Shown here piece after piece: positions 14,510-23,414 of a stretch of 24,284 nucleotides of DNA. Origin of the DNA: CBDCGW01 sp964430745 (GTDB lineage: Bacteria; Acidobacteriota; UBA890); assembly GCA_964430745.1 (NCBI GenBank), contig CAYSHI010000367.1:1-24284 (forward strand), in the 5' to 3' direction. The notes beneath the pieces were generated by a model. That model searched no databases and was not told the origin of the DNA. It saw nothing but the letters and a program-made list of their open reading frames with translations. Every line of letters begins with the position of its first letter. The first letter of the stretch is position 1. Made by a program: the position numbers and the translations under genes.

Positions 14510-15712
14510 ATGCCGAACTACCCACTACCAGCCCGGAGTTTGCGTGCCCACGCGATGGTTTGCGCGTTTGCGCTACTCTGCTCCGCCTCGCCGCTGGCGT
14601 GGGCGCAGCAGCAGGAGGCCAACTATCGGGCTGATGTCGAGCTTGTCCTGCTCCACGTTGCCGTAATGGATGCTCGGGGTGGTGACGTACCGGAGCTCAC
14701 GGCCGAGGACTTCAAGGTCTTCGACGACGGAATCGAGCAGAAGGTCGAGCTGTTCGTGGCTCCCAGCGATGCCCCGCTCGACGTCGCCATGGTGCTGGAT
14801 TCGAGTCAAAGCATGAAACCGTTCGAAGCGTCCGCTCGTCGAGCGGCGATCGCTTTTCTCGGCCGCATGGCGCTCGACGACTGTATCTACGTGCTGCCGT
14901 TTTCCGATTCGCCGGCGGCGGGCCGCTGGGGAAGGGCCGGTGATCCGCAACTGCGCAGTTACATCGGCTCCATCCACGCCGGTGGGGGCACCGCGCTCCA
15001 CGACGCTGTGTTGGAAGGGCTCGCGCAGCTGGAGCGTGCCAATGCCAACGAGCTGGTGTCGCCGGCGGCCGAAGCCGAACAAGCGTCGATGGAGGATCCC
15101 GTCGAAGAGGACACCGACGACGAGGGCGGCAGCTCGACGGTCACGGGGCCGCAGACGGTTCAGCATGGCACTCAGAAAGTGATCTTGCCGCCGCCCACCA
15201 CGTCTCTGCTGCAGGAGGTCGACGGCGCCATCCGGGATCTCGATCTCATCACCGCCCCCGCGCCGGTTCGCGGTTGCGGAGAGCCGCTGCCTGAAGGCGA
15301 GCGGGCGACCGCGGCCAACACCCGCCGGAAGGCGTTGTTGTTGCTCAGCGACGGTGCCGACATGGACAGCAAGGCCGGATTCTATGATGCCCTCGGCGCG
15401 GCTCGGACGGCGAGCGTGCCCGTATTTCCTGTCGCCATGGGCTCGGCCCGGCAGGACCCTCGCTTGGGGGACCATCTAGCTGAGATCGCCCGCGCCACGG
15501 GGGGGCGCATGATCGAGAACACTCAAGCGCGCGAGCTCGGCGAGTCGTACGACCAGGTTGTCGAGCTTCTTCGCTCGTTTTATCTGATCGGTTACAACCC
15601 GGGCGAGGTCGAGGGATCGTCGTCGCCGGCGGGACCCCGCTGGCACGATGTCCGTGTTGAGCTGCGTCGGCCCAACTTCGAACCGCTGGTGCGCCCGGGC
15701 TACTACCGCTGA
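14510..15712 (+). CDS. Secreted VWA-domain protein (VWFA-related Acidobacterial type)
   Basis: This 400-residue protein has a Sec signal peptide (about 1-32, ending SPLAWA before QQQ), a short beta region with the LTAEDFKVFDDG segment typical of this family, and a von Willebrand A domain. The MIDAS metal site is complete: D97-S-S99-Q-S101, T161 (GGGTALHD) and D281 (LLLSDGAD). Between T161 and D281 lies an unusually long insertion (about 173-270) with a very acidic stretch (EEDTDDE). The C-terminus ends in a beta strand and RPGYYR. Such proteins are presumed to mediate metal-dependent protein binding outside the cytoplasm; the partner is unknown. GTG 14507 directly precedes ATG 14510, and no good ribosome-binding site distinguishes them. 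The family is abundant in Acidobacteriota, which is the main lineage hint here. Confidence 0.85.
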   Translation: MPNYPLPARSLRAHAMVCAFALLCSASPLAWAQQQEANYRADVELVLLHVAVMDARGGDVPELTAEDFKVFDDGIEQKVELFVAPSDAPLDVAMVLDSSQSMKPFEASARRAAIAFLGRMALDDCIYVLPFSDSPAAGRWGRAGDPQLRSYIGSIHAGGGTALHDAVLEGLAQLERANANELVSPAAEAEQASMEDPVEEDTDDEGGSSTVTGPQTVQHGTQKVILPPPTTSLLQEVDGAIRDLDLITAPAPVRGCGEPLPEGERATAANTRRKALLLLSDGADMDSKAGFYDALGAARTASVPVFPVAMGSARQDPRLGDHLAEIARATGGRMIENTQARELGESYDQVVELLRSFYLIGYNPGEVEGSSSPAGPRWHDVRVELRRPNFEPLVRPGYYR

Positions 15713-15721
15713 GCCTGCCTC

Positions 15722-15746
15722 GAGTGTCCGCCGTCTGGGGCGGCTC
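15722..15746. terminator. Hairpin after the VWA gene
   Basis: GAG-tgt-CCGCC-gtctgg-GGCGG-CTC is followed by ATTTCTC. The stem begins 10 bases past the VWA stop. The short T-stretch makes this the most terminator-like hairpin in the window. Confidence 0.45.
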
Positions 15747-15815
15747 ATTTCTCGCAGATTCGATCCCGCCGACCGTATGGTGGACGACACCTGCAGGACG
15801 CAGGGTCGGCGCGAT

Positions 15816-16202
15816 TCAGCGCGCTTCCGGGAGTTTCTTGCGGCCCGTCCACGCATTCGTCGCGGCGAAGAGCGAGGCCACGGCGATCGCGGCGGAGACC
15901 GCCGCGCGGCTCCAGCTGATGCCGGCAAAGAAGAGGATCCATGCGTAGGCGGCGAAGTAGACGCCGTTCAGAGCTGCGTATCCGGCGACGAGCTTCTCCG
16001 AGACCGCCATCCACGCCACCGCTACGGTCACCACGCCGGCAAAAAGCATCGACAGGCTGTTCATGTCGCGCGTGGCGCGGGCTGCCGCGTCGGTTGCGAG
16101 GTCAGCGCGGTTGGCGAAATGAAGAACGGCCAGCAGGATCGAAACGGCGCCCGCCGCGAACAGTATGAGGCGGGGCTGGCTGACATCGAGGGATGTTTTC
16201 AC
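15816..16202 (-). CDS. Small four-helix membrane protein, function unknown
   Basis: This 128-residue hydrophobic protein has four predicted membrane helices (about 11-29, 48-67, 70-93, 97-114) and a positively charged C-terminal tail (GRKKLPEAR). The first loop (30-47) is polar, with NRADLATDAAARATRD. I recognise no family motif; it resembles small DUF-type membrane proteins. The start is a GTG at 16202, with a weak AGGA very close before it. A start further inside would cut into helix 1. It stands alone on the minus strand, divergent from the methyltransferase gene (73-base gap), and its 3' end faces the VWA gene. The composition pattern and the absence of a competing frame support it as real; the function is open. 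Confidence 0.65.
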   Translation of the reverse strand: MKTSLDVSQPRLILFAAGAVSILLAVLHFANRADLATDAAARATRDMNSLSMLFAGVVTVAVAWMAVSEKLVAGYAALNGVYFAAYAWILFFAGISWSRAAVSAAIAVASLFAATNAWTGRKKLPEAR

Positions 16203-16275
16203 GTTCCTGGAGCGTCCGAATTCTGTGGCTTGCCCACCACGCCGCTAGGCAGGGATCCTAGGGTAGAGTCCATCC

Positions 16276-16950
16276 ATGTCAGAGACAAGCGAGCACAGCG
16301 GTAGCCGCGGCTTCACACCTGCGCGGACCGGCCTGTACAAGAGATTTTTCGCCTGGCTCCTGTGGCGACTTCAAAACCACTACGGCGACGACATCGAGAT
16401 CCGCAAGCGCGATTTGCTGCGTAACGTGCGCGGGACCGTCGTGGAGATCGGCGCCGGGGCCGGAGCCAACCTGGGCCTGTATCCCCCGGACGCCCAGTTG
16501 TTGCTGGTGGAGCCCAACGCCCACATGCACGGCTATCTGCGCGAGGAGGCGCGGCGGGTCGGCCTCACCTTCGAGATTCGTGAGGGCGCCGCGGAGCGAA
16601 TGAACGTCGCCGACGAGGCGGCCGACTTCGTCGTCTGCACGCTCGCTCTTTGCTCGGTGGATCACCCCGAGGCGGCGCTGCGGGAGGTGGTCCGCGTGCT
16701 GAAGCCCGGCGGCGCGTTCCTTTTCCTGGAGCACGTCGCCGCCCCGCAGGGCACCAGGCTGCGCCGCTGGCAGCGTGGGCTGCGGGGTTTCTGGAGGACC
16801 ATCGGCGACGGCTGCACGCTCGATCGCGAAACCTGGGCGGGGATCGAGCGGGCGGGGTTCGGGGATTCCCGTATCGAGCACTTCGAGGCGGCGGGATTGC
16901 GGATCGTCCGGCCTCACATCGTCGGCGCGGCCGTCAAGGCCGGCTCCTGA
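16276..16950 (+). CDS. Class I SAM-dependent methyltransferase (METTL7/UbiE-like)
   Basis: This 224-residue protein is a single Rossmann methyltransferase. Motif I is VVEIGAGAGANL (55-66), the acidic residue after strand 2 is E79 in LLVEPN, then come a motif-IV-like VVCTLALCSVDHP and the post-motif RVLKPGGAFLFLEHV. The arrangement matches Methyltransf_11 enzymes, especially the METTL7-like group with an EHV...GDGC C-terminal region. These methylate small molecules, thiols or quinone/lipid precursors, and the substrate cannot be assigned. A mildly hydrophobic N-terminal stretch (FFAWLLW, 24-30) might give membrane association, as in METTL7. No strong Shine-Dalgarno is seen. It is convergent with nuoN, with 55 bases between stops. 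Confidence 0.85.
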   Translation: MSETSEHSGSRGFTPARTGLYKRFFAWLLWRLQNHYGDDIEIRKRDLLRNVRGTVVEIGAGAGANLGLYPPDAQLLLVEPNAHMHGYLREEARRVGLTFEIREGAAERMNVADEAADFVVCTLALCSVDHPEAALREVVRVLKPGGAFLFLEHVAAPQGTRLRRWQRGLRGFWRTIGDGCTLDRETWAGIERAGFGDSRIEHFEAAGLRIVRPHIVGAAVKAGS

Positions 16951-16954
16951 GCCC

Positions 16955-16971
16955 GTCGGCCCGTGGGCGAC
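16955..16971. terminator. Short hairpin between methyltransferase and nuoN 3' ends
   Basis: GTC-g-GCC-cgtg-GGC-GAC is an interrupted 6-bp stem 5 bases past the methyltransferase stop, in the convergent gap with nuoN. It is weak and has no T-run. Confidence 0.25.
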
Positions 16972-17005
16972 GACGGCGCGCAGGCGGCGAGCTCCGCGCC
17001 CCGGC

Positions 17006-18487
17006 TCAGCCTCCGAGGACGGACGCTATCGCAGTTCCCACCGCCCGCAGCCACGGATCCGGATAAACGCCGATGGCAAGCACGACGAGCACCAGCGCGG
17101 CGAGCGCCACGCCTGCCCCGAACACAGACGGGGAGGTCCGGGACTCGAAGGCGTCGACGCCGGCAGCGTCCGGTGCCACTTCCGTATCCATGTACATGAC
17201 CACCAAGACGCGCAGATAGTAGAAAACGCCGATGGCGGACGCCCCAACCAGGGCCAGCGCCAGGTCGCTCCTTCCCGCGCCGACAGCGGCGCTCAGGACC
17301 GCGAACTTGGCGAGAAACCCACCCGTCGGGGGCACGCCGGCCAGAGACAGCAGCATCACGGCGAGGGCCGCGGCGAGCGCCGGACGCCGGCGCCCCAGAC
17401 CGCGATAGCCGGCGAGATCGTCGGCCTCGGCGTCGCCACTGCTCGATAACACCGCGACAACGCCGAACGCGCCGAGGGTCGTGGCCACGTAGGTGATCAT
17501 GTAGAACACCACCGCCCCGCTGCCGGCGGCGCCGCCCGCCGACAGCGCGACGAACACGTAACCGATGTGAGCCACGGAGGAATATGCGAGGAGCCTCTTG
17601 ATGTCGGTCTGCAGCAGCGCAAGCAGGTTGCCGCCGAACATGGTCACGACGGCGAGAGTGGCTAGAACCGGCGCGAGCGCGGCCTCGCCGCCCTGATCGG
17701 CGCTGAGAATACGCAGCAGTACTGCAATGACCGCTCCCTTCGAGCCCGTCGCGATCAAGGCGGTTACCGGCGCCGGTGCCCCCTGATAGACGTCCGGGGA
17801 CCACATGTGAAAAGGAACCAGCGCCAGCTTGAACGCGAAACCCGACAGCACCAGCAACCCCCCCGCCATCGCCCAGACGGCCTCCGGAGTGCCCGGCCCG
17901 TCGAGCAGCGCCCGCGTCGCCGCGGCGACGGCAGAAAACAGCAGGGTGCCGGTTGCCGCGTACAGCAGCGCGATGCCGAAGAGCAGCAGCCCCGAGGCCA
18001 TCGCCGCCAGGATCAGATACTTGGCCGCGGACTCGACGGACGGGCGATCTTCGCGCAGGTACCCGAGCAACACGTAGAGCGAAACGCTGAGTGTCTCGAG
18101 GCCGAGGAAGAACGAGGCGAAGTGCGTGCTGCAGGCGAGAATTCCCATGCCGACGGTGGCGAAGAGCAACAACGAATAGTATGCCTCGCCGCTGCAGCTC
18201 CGCGCCTGCAGGTACGGACGCGAGAAGATCGCGAGGATGCCGGTGGCGGAGAACAGGAGGGTGAGAAACAGGATCGCGTAGCTGTCGACGCGAAGCAGCG
18301 GAGTGACGTCCGTGGGCGCCAGCGGTCGCACGGCGACGATCGACGCCAGGGCGGCGCCGATGCCCAGAACCGCGACGCGGTGCAGGGCCCCCAGGCGAGC
18401 GCCGAAGGCGCCGCCGAGCATCACCGCGGTGCCGGTGATGGCCGCGATGATCAACGGCGAGACGACCAGCAGGGCGTCCATGCTCAT
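17006..18487 (-). CDS. nuoN: NADH-quinone oxidoreductase subunit N
   Basis: This is one of the three antiporter-like proton-pumping subunits of respiratory complex I, an integral membrane protein of 493 residues with about 14 hydrophobic segments and of usual length. The conserved channel residues are visible: E131 in FFLGLETLSVSLYVLLGY and K220 in SGFAFKLALVPFHMWSPD, followed by VYQGAPAPVTALIATGSKGA. The ATG at 18487 overlaps the nuoM stop (ATGA, 18484-18487), indicating coupled translation. A second ATG lies two codons on. It is the last gene of the nuo run, converging on the methyltransferase gene. Confidence 0.95.
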   Translation of the reverse strand: MSMDALLVVSPLIIAAITGTAVMLGGAFGARLGALHRVAVLGIGAALASIVAVRPLAPTDVTPLLRVDSYAILFLTLLFSATGILAIFSRPYLQARSCSGEAYYSLLLFATVGMGILACSTHFASFFLGLETLSVSLYVLLGYLREDRPSVESAAKYLILAAMASGLLLFGIALLYAATGTLLFSAVAAATRALLDGPGTPEAVWAMAGGLLVLSGFAFKLALVPFHMWSPDVYQGAPAPVTALIATGSKGAVIAVLLRILSADQGGEAALAPVLATLAVVTMFGGNLLALLQTDIKRLLAYSSVAHIGYVFVALSAGGAAGSGAVVFYMITYVATTLGAFGVVAVLSSSGDAEADDLAGYRGLGRRRPALAAALAVMLLSLAGVPPTGGFLAKFAVLSAAVGAGRSDLALALVGASAIGVFYYLRVLVVMYMDTEVAPDAAGVDAFESRTSPSVFGAGVALAALVLVVLAIGVYPDPWLRAVGTAIASVLGG

Positions 18488-20058
18488 GGCCGCCTCACCC
18501 GTGTTGACTCGGTGTCCGCCTCCGCGAGCGACACGACGCGCGGCAGCGGAGCGATGTCGGTGTCGGCGGGCTCAAACCTGACGTCGCGGGCGACAAGCGC
18601 GTCCAGCGTCGGTCGAGCGCTGTCGAGCGCCGGACGAGGATACAGGCCGAGGGCGATGATCAGCAGGGCAAGGGCCGCGAGCATCAACGACTCGCGCAAC
18701 CCGATGTCCCTGATATCGGTGTGTGGGCTTGCTTCTCCGTAAAAGACCCGCTGCATCAACTCGAGCATCGCGACGGTCCCGAGGACGATGCCGATCACGG
18801 CGATCGCCACCAGGCCGGGAGCCGCCGGGAAGCTCCCGACGAGCGTAAGCAGCTCGCCGACGAAGTTGCCCATCCCGGGCACGCCCACCGATGCGAGGAC
18901 GAACAGCAACGCAAACGCCGACAGGCGTGGCAGGTAACTCCACAGACCGCCGAGCTGGTCGAATGAACGACTGTGATGCCGCTCGTAGACCATCCCGGCG
19001 ATGGCAAACAGGGCGCCGGTCGCCAATCCGTGCGCCAGCATCTGGAACACCGCTCCCTGCAGAGCGGTCAGTCGCCAGGCGGCCACGCCGAGGACGACGA
19101 AGCCCATATGGCTGACGCTGGTGTACGCAATAAGACGCTTCATATCGGTCTGGCCGTATGCGAGCACCGCACCGTAGACAATGCCGATAACGCCGATCAC
19201 GGCCATGGGGCCCGCGAACGTGGCCGCCGCATCCGGGAACAGCGGAACCGCGAAGCGGATGAGACCGTAACCGCCCGTCTTCAAGAGCAGCCCCGCAAGC
19301 AGGATGCTGCCCGCGGTGGGCGCCTGTGTGTGCGCGTCCGGCAGCCAGCTATGCAGCGGGAAGAGTGGCAGCTTCACCGCGAAGGCGACGAAAAAGCCGA
19401 GGAACAGCCACTGGGCTGTTCGCGGCTCGATGGAGGTCCCCACCAGGGTCAGATAGTCGGTCGTGAAGGAGCCGGTCGACTGCGCGTGGGCGTAGTACAG
19501 GCCGATAATCGACACCAGGAGCAGTAACCCCGAGGCCATCGTGAAGATCACGAACTTCACCGCCGCGCGGATGCGTTGCTCATGCCCCCAGATTCCGATG
19601 AGGAAGTACATCGGTACCAGCATCAGCTCCCAGAAGAAGTAGAAGAGGAACAGGTCGAAAGCGAGAAACACGCCCATGATTCCCGCGAGCGTCGCCAGCA
19701 CGCTCAGGTAGTGGAGTCCGGGTGAGCGCTCGATCTCTCGCCATGACGCGAGCACCGCGACGCAGCCGAGCAATCCCGAGAGCACGACGAACAGCAGGTT
19801 CAACCCGTCGAGAGCCAGGTGAAACTCGACGCCGAGGCTGGGGATCCAGGGGAGCCGTAGCTGCAGGACCGGTCCCGCCGTCGTGGCCGCCTGCTCGCCG
19901 AGGCCGAACCACAGGGTCAGTGCCGTCGCGAATGTGAGCAATGCCGCGACGAGCGCTATCGAGCGCGCGGCGCTGCGGTTGTCACGCCCGGCGAGCCACG
20001 CGATCACACCACCCGCGAGCGGGATGAAGATCAGCGCGCTGAGAAGAAGGGGCGACAT
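18484..20058 (-). CDS. nuoM: NADH-quinone oxidoreductase subunit M
   Basis: This antiporter-like proton-pumping subunit of complex I has 524 residues and is a multi-spanning membrane protein. The essential glutamate falls at E144 in FFWELMLVPMYFLIGIWG, the same number as in the E. coli protein, and the channel lysine is K229 in FAVKLPLFPLHSWLPDAHTQ. A polar C-terminal tail (about 485-524) extends past the last helix and ends Arg-rich. The start lies 4 bases after the nuoL stop and the stop overlaps the nuoN start, so it sits inside a tightly packed operon. Confidence 0.96.
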   Translation of the reverse strand: MSPLLLSALIFIPLAGGVIAWLAGRDNRSAARSIALVAALLTFATALTLWFGLGEQAATTAGPVLQLRLPWIPSLGVEFHLALDGLNLLFVVLSGLLGCVAVLASWREIERSPGLHYLSVLATLAGIMGVFLAFDLFLFYFFWELMLVPMYFLIGIWGHEQRIRAAVKFVIFTMASGLLLLVSIIGLYYAHAQSTGSFTTDYLTLVGTSIEPRTAQWLFLGFFVAFAVKLPLFPLHSWLPDAHTQAPTAGSILLAGLLLKTGGYGLIRFAVPLFPDAAATFAGPMAVIGVIGIVYGAVLAYGQTDMKRLIAYTSVSHMGFVVLGVAAWRLTALQGAVFQMLAHGLATGALFAIAGMVYERHHSRSFDQLGGLWSYLPRLSAFALLFVLASVGVPGMGNFVGELLTLVGSFPAAPGLVAIAVIGIVLGTVAMLELMQRVFYGEASPHTDIRDIGLRESLMLAALALLIIALGLYPRPALDSARPTLDALVARDVRFEPADTDIAPLPRVVSLAEADTESTRVRRP

Positions 20059-20062
20059 CGGC

Positions 20063-22057
20063 TCAACTCCACAGCCAGGACAGCAGAAGAATGATGACGC
20101 CGACGATCATCCCGGCGGCGTACGTCCGGATACGTCCGGTCTGCGTCAAAGCAAGCATGTAGTGCGAGATTCGGATCGTCCCCGTGAGCACACTCAGGCC
20201 GTCGTCGACGGGCTCGTGCCGCAGCCACCGGGCGATGGATCGGTAGGGAATAACGACCACGGCTCGATAAAATGCGTCGGCACCCCAGCCCGATCGCATG
20301 ACAATCGCCACCGCCGACCCCGCTGACGACCGGGCGATCCGTTCCCTCCACGCGGGGCGCAGGACGTACCAGTGGTACGCCATCATCATGCCGAGCAACG
20401 CGATGGCTGCGGACACGGCTTGAAGTGTCAGCTCGGCGCGGTGTGCTTCTTCCTCCGAGCCGAGGGCGGGCCCCGCGCCGAGCCCGCTTCGTTGCTCGGC
20501 GCCGGCGAACACGGGATGGAGCAACTCACTCACCGCGTGGTAGCCGCCCAGTGTCTCGGGCATCTCGAGAAAGCCGATGAGCAGGGAGCCCGCGGCGAGC
20601 ACGACGAGCGGGTAGAGCATCAGGTCCCGGGGCCGGTGTATGTGGTTGTTCTCCTCCCCGTTGCCGGGTCCCGCGAAGATCATGAAGTACCAGCGGAAGG
20701 CGTACAGAGACGTGATCCCCGCGGTGAGCAGCAGCAGCAGGAGGAGCGCAGGGCGCATGAACGGAGGCTGGAGGATCGCCCAGAGGATGGCGTCCTTCGA
20801 GTAGAAGCCCGAGGTGATCAACGGCAACCCCGCCAGCGAGGCGGCGCCGACCGCGGCCACCGCTGCGGTGCCCGGAAGCGCACGACTCCGTCGCAATCCG
20901 CCCATCTTCCGAATGTCGGTCTCGTGCACGCAGTGCACGACGTTGCCGGCGCTGAGAAAGAGCAGCGCCTTGAAAAAGGCATGCGTGAGGAAGTGGAACA
21001 TCGCGGCGACGAAACCGCCGACGCCGAGAGCCGCGAACATGTAGCCGATCTGGCTGATCGTGGAGTAGGCGAGGACACGCTTGATGTCGTTCTGGAAGAG
21101 CGCCGAGCAGCCGGCCAGGAACGCCGTCAGGGCGCCGATCGTGGCAACGAGAGCAAGAATGGCCGGGGCCAACAGGAACAGCTGGTGGGTTCGAGCCACC
21201 AGATAGACCCCGGCGGTCACCATGGTGGCGGCGTGGAGGAGGGCGCTGACCGGCGTCGGGCCGGCCATGGCATCGGGTAACCACGTTTGCAGCGGTACTT
21301 GCGCGGACTTGCCGAGGGCGCCGATCAACAGCAGCAACGCGGTGATGGTTGCGACCGGACTCCCCGGGGCCCAGTTGATCAGGGCGATCTCGGCCATGGC
21401 GTCGATCTGCAGCGTGCCCAGGTCGAGCACCAGGATAAGCATGGCGATCATCAACGCCGCGTCGCCGACGCGGGTGACGATGAAGGCCTTGCGTCCGGCC
21501 GCTCCGTTGGCCGGGTCGCGGTACCAGAAACCGATGAGCAGGTAGGAGCACACGCCCACCCCTTCCCATCCCAGGTAAAGAAGCGCCAGGTTGTCCGCGA
21601 GAACCAGCGTGAGCATGGAGGCGACGAACAGGTTCATGTAGCAGAAGAAGCGCCCGTAGTCGGGCTCTTCCGCCATATAGGCGGCCGCGTAGAGGTGGAT
21701 GAGGAAACCGACGCCGGCGACGACGAGCGCCATGAGGGCTGCCAGCGCGTCGAGCTTGAGTGCAATGTCGACGTGCACGTCCTCCACCGCGAACCACGTG
21801 TAGAGATGTTCGGAAACGAAGGGGGCTCCGTCGGCGGTGTGCTGCAGGACCGCCGACGCATCGCCGGACGACAGGTTGGGAAACGCGTCGGCGAAGAGAG
21901 GGGCGCTGTTCGCCGTCGCCGCCACGAAGCTCACCAGCAGGGCGGCGCACGCAACCGTGGCCACGAGCTTGGTTCCCATCTTCCTGCCGAAGAGGGCCAG
22001 CACGATGCTGCCGGCCAGCGGCGCGGCGATCATCGTCCACAGCGGCATCATGGGCAT
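20063..22057 (-). CDS. nuoL: NADH-quinone oxidoreductase subunit L
   Basis: This is the largest antiporter-like subunit of complex I, with 664 residues. The channel residues are E165 in YLGWEGVGVCSYLLIGFWY and K250 in GALGKSAQVPLQTWLPDAM, followed by GPTPVSALLHAATMVTAGV. The C-terminal part includes a long amphipathic stretch and a final helix (LLLSWLWS), as expected for the lateral arm that reaches along NuoM and NuoN. The start may be any of three close ATGs: M1 at 22057, M3 at 22051, M4 at 22048. GGAG lies only 2 bases before M1, so M3 has the better spacing. Gaps to nuoK (9 bases) and nuoM (4 bases) are short. Confidence 0.96.
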   Translation of the reverse strand: MPMMPLWTMIAAPLAGSIVLALFGRKMGTKLVATVACAALLVSFVAATANSAPLFADAFPNLSSGDASAVLQHTADGAPFVSEHLYTWFAVEDVHVDIALKLDALAALMALVVAGVGFLIHLYAAAYMAEEPDYGRFFCYMNLFVASMLTLVLADNLALLYLGWEGVGVCSYLLIGFWYRDPANGAAGRKAFIVTRVGDAALMIAMLILVLDLGTLQIDAMAEIALINWAPGSPVATITALLLLIGALGKSAQVPLQTWLPDAMAGPTPVSALLHAATMVTAGVYLVARTHQLFLLAPAILALVATIGALTAFLAGCSALFQNDIKRVLAYSTISQIGYMFAALGVGGFVAAMFHFLTHAFFKALLFLSAGNVVHCVHETDIRKMGGLRRSRALPGTAAVAAVGAASLAGLPLITSGFYSKDAILWAILQPPFMRPALLLLLLLTAGITSLYAFRWYFMIFAGPGNGEENNHIHRPRDLMLYPLVVLAAGSLLIGFLEMPETLGGYHAVSELLHPVFAGAEQRSGLGAGPALGSEEEAHRAELTLQAVSAAIALLGMMMAYHWYVLRPAWRERIARSSAGSAVAIVMRSGWGADAFYRAVVVIPYRSIARWLRHEPVDDGLSVLTGTIRISHYMLALTQTGRIRTYAAGMIVGVIILLLSWLWS

Positions 22058-22066
22058 CGCTCCACG

Positions 22067-22375
22067 TCAGCCTCGCAGCACGTCGAGCCGGTCGGCGTCC
22101 AACGTCGCGGACCGGCGGAAGATCAACAGAATGAGGGCCAGCCCCACGGCAACTTCGGCCGCCGCCATCGCCATGATGAAGATGACGAAGATCTGGCCGT
22201 CGGGCTGTTGCCAGCGCGCTCCGGCGCCGACGAAAGCGAGCGCGGCGCCGTTGAGCATGACCTCCAGCGACAGCAGCATGAACAACAGATTGCGACGTAG
22301 CAGCACGCCGAAGGCACCGATGCACACCAGCGCGCCCGCCACCATCAGGACATGCGCCGTCGGGATCGTCGCCAT
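22067..22375 (-). CDS. nuoK: NADH-quinone oxidoreductase subunit K
   Basis: This 102-residue, three-helix complex I membrane subunit has the usual length. The two conserved membrane glutamates are E38 in LLSLEVMLNGAALAF and E74 in MAMAAAEVAVGLALI; they relay protons between the quinone site and the antiporter subunits. The frame is open far upstream, but the true start is the ATG at 22375, which overlaps the nuoJ stop by one base (TGATG). The upstream extension is antisense-like and Arg-rich. Confidence 0.95.
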   Translation of the reverse strand: MATIPTAHVLMVAGALVCIGAFGVLLRRNLLFMLLSLEVMLNGAALAFVGAGARWQQPDGQIFVIFIMAMAAAEVAVGLALILLIFRRSATLDADRLDVLRG

Positions 22376-22863
22376 CAGTCTCGAGACCCCAGGTAGTAGG
22401 CGCCGACGAGCCCGGCCAGCAACAGCACGGAGGCGAGCTCGACGCCGATCAGATAGGTCGTGAACAACACCGCGCCGACCTCGCGGGGGCCGATTGTCGG
22501 TGCCGCGATCGCCTGCCCCCCTGCGCCCGCGAGACTGCCCAGCGTGAGGAGTGCGAGCGCCCCGGCCAGGAGCGCCGGGACGATCCACGCGCGCGGCGGC
22601 ATCCAGCTCCGCTCTTGTTCACGCGACGCCGCGGCCCCGGCCACCATCATGATGACGAACATGATCACCACGACGATCGCGCCGGCGTAGACGATGATCT
22701 CCAGGGCCGCCACGAACGGCGCCCCGAGGACGAGAAAGTCGATCGCCAGCGCGAACAGCGACAGCACCAGGTATAGAACCGCGTGCAACGGGTTGCTGCG
22801 GGTCACCGCGAGCAGGGCGGCGAGCACGGCAAATGCAGAGGCGATGTAGAAGGTCTCCGTCAT
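22375..22863 (-). CDS. nuoJ: NADH-quinone oxidoreductase subunit J
   Basis: This 162-residue membrane subunit of complex I has five hydrophobic segments. The family signature is EIIVYAGAIVVVIMFVIMM (55-73), with Y59 in the pi-bulge helix that moves during coupling. A polar cytosol/periplasm loop (GAAASREQERSWMPPR) separates helices 3 and 4. Its ATG overlaps the nuoI stop (ATGA, 22860-22863) and its stop shares a base with the nuoK start. Confidence 0.95.
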   Translation of the reverse strand: MTETFYIASAFAVLAALLAVTRSNPLHAVLYLVLSLFALAIDFLVLGAPFVAALEIIVYAGAIVVVIMFVIMMVAGAAASREQERSWMPPRAWIVPALLAGALALLTLGSLAGAGGQAIAAPTIGPREVGAVLFTTYLIGVELASVLLLAGLVGAYYLGSRD

Positions 22864-23414
22864 GGCAGCAGATCCTTCACGTCGACCGGCGGCGTCTCGC
22901 CGATCGCTTCGCCTTTTTCCTTGCCGGCGATCTGAACGCCGGCGTGGCGATAGAAGTTGTACTCGTGCCGCTTGCCCGGCCCGTCGATGAGCAGGTCGTC
23001 CTTCTCGTAGACCAGATGGCGTCGCCTGTGCTCGGCCATCTCATAGTCGGGTGTCAGTTGAATGGCGTAGGTCGGACAGGCCTCTTCGCAGAACCCGCAA
23101 TAGATGCAGCGCGAGAAGTTGATCTGGAACCACTCCGGGTAACGACGGCCTTGTTCGTCTTCGGTCGCCTGCAAGGCGATGCAATCGACGGGGCAGACGA
23201 CGGCGCACAGGTAGCAGCCCACACACCTCTCCTCGCCGTCGGGGTCCCGGGTGAGAACGATGCGCCCCCGGTTGCGAGGTGCGATCGGCGCCCTCTCCTC
23301 CGGATACTGGATCGTCACCGGGCGCCGGAACTGCATCTTGAAAATGATCCACAACCCGCGCAGCAGCCCGGTTACGGCGATCCATCGGGAATGATTCGCC
23401 TGCAGCCGCATCAT
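22860..23414 (-). CDS. nuoI: NADH-quinone oxidoreductase subunit I (2x[4Fe-4S])
   Basis: This 184-residue ferredoxin-like subunit carries electrons through the peripheral arm of complex I toward the quinone site. Both [4Fe-4S] motifs are intact: C64-x2-C67-x2-C70-x3-C74-P and C103-x2-C106-x2-C109-x3-C113-P. An amphipathic N-terminal stretch (about 10-30) docks it on the membrane subunits. Two adjacent ATGs (23414 and 23411) are possible; the first overlaps the nuoH stop by one base (TGATGATG). The longer open frame upstream is rejected because it would run through the end of nuoH. The C-terminal tail (about 150-184) is longer and more charged than in some homologues. Confidence 0.95.
   Translation of the reverse strand: MMRLQANHSRWIAVTGLLRGLWIIFKMQFRRPVTIQYPEERAPIAPRNRGRIVLTRDPDGEERCVGCYLCAVVCPVDCIALQATEDEQGRRYPEWFQINFSRCIYCGFCEEACPTYAIQLTPDYEMAEHRRRHLVYEKDDLLIDGPGKRHEYNFYRHAGVQIAGKEKGEAIGETPPVDVKDLLP

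Noticed and set aside
20372..22300. Plus-strand open frames opposite nuoL and nuoK
   Set aside because: They are charged, low-complexity translations antisense to clearly conserved complex I genes.
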